Part shown: in pieces, positions 4,993-5,108 of the stretch
Layout: each line of letters opens with the position of its first letter
Position numbering within the stretch: position 1 is the stretch's first letter
Assembly: GCA_020793555.1 (NCBI GenBank)
Contig: DQIO01000155.1
Location: 1-5,108 of the forward strand
Direction of reading: 5' to 3'
From: Methanosarcinaceae archaeon
GTDB taxonomy: Archaea > Halobacteriota > Methanosarcinia > Methanosarcinales > Methanosarcinaceae
DNA length: 5,108 bases
Position numbers and translations under genes: made by a program
The notes under the pieces: model-generated
What the model was told of the DNA's origin: nothing
Databases searched by the model: none
Seen by the model: only the letters and a program-made list of their open reading frames with translations

Positions 4993-5108
4993 TCATCAAT
5001 GAAGTGCGTGAGGTGCGTTCCAAACGCACGAAAATCATGTGAACCACAACATGCGCTGATACCAAAAACAATAAAACCAATCCTCTCAAACACATACCCA
5101 TGCCTAAG
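4993..5108. other. Right edge with open frames on both strands, unresolved
   Basis: Minus-strand frames read into the window from beyond the edge (for example GYVFERIGFIVFGISACCGS). On the plus strand another frame stays open to the edge (GVFTATLIPSSMKCVRC and on). They are mutually exclusive, and nothing here identifies the real one. The segment also holds the stem-loop GTGCGTT-CCA-AACGCAC (5013-5029). Confidence 0.25.
5013..5029 (+). repeat. Stem-loop GTGCGTT-CCA-AACGCAC
   Basis: A perfect 7-bp stem around 3 nt, with an additional GTGCGT direct copy at 5004-5009. It is not followed by a T-run on either strand. It may be chance within coding sequence. Confidence 0.3.

Noticed and set aside
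1..5108. tRNA, rRNA, riboswitch or integrase attachment site
   Set aside because: No cloverleaf, rRNA segment or known aptamer core was seen on either strand, and no integrase gene or flanking tRNA repeat is present.

Overview
The window most likely comes from a methanogenic archaeon of the order Methanosarcinales. This is inferred from four things. There is a tandem META-domain lipoprotein. A double [4Fe-4S] segment at the left edge resembles the ferredoxin tail of corrinoid reductive activases (RamA-like). Archaeal TATA-type promoters sit next to clear Shine-Dalgarno sites. There is also an inverted copy of an ACAGGATGAACAGGATT-type intergenic repeat, which I recall from Methanosarcina and other genomes. 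No taxonomic marker is present, so the assignment is tentative. This is an accessory, decaying region: few intact genes, several broken coding remnants, long AT-rich gaps and one MITE-like element.

Layout from left to right. Positions 2-375 (+) hold the end of a [4Fe-4S] protein that appears frameshifted. Positions 466-1409 (+) hold a two-gene operon: a 76-residue putative antitoxin overlaps by 4 nt a zeta-toxin-like P-loop protein, and an in-frame TAA splits the toxin at codon 182. Positions 1410-1825 hold decayed coding fragments and a GC-rich hairpin. Positions 1826-2899 (-) encode an AT-rich integral membrane protein of unknown function with about seven helices. Positions 2900-3828 contain no intact gene. 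They hold the membrane gene's promoter, a minus-strand coding remnant (3183-3351), a 259-bp element with 14-bp terminal inverted repeats and an internal long palindrome (3416-3674), and the promoter of the next gene. Positions 3829-4689 (+) encode a lipoprotein with two META-like domains, closed by a stem-loop terminator. The right end holds a short minus-strand coding sequence or remnant (4744-4992) and unresolved open frames that run off the window.

The antitoxin/toxin pair is the only clear multigene unit, and its toxin appears to be inactivated. The lipoprotein and the membrane protein each have their own promoter and show no operon partner here. I do not see a convincing new multigene system. 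The best leads are the interrupted toxin with its non-epsilon partner, the composite MITE-like element, and the recently homogenised META duplication.
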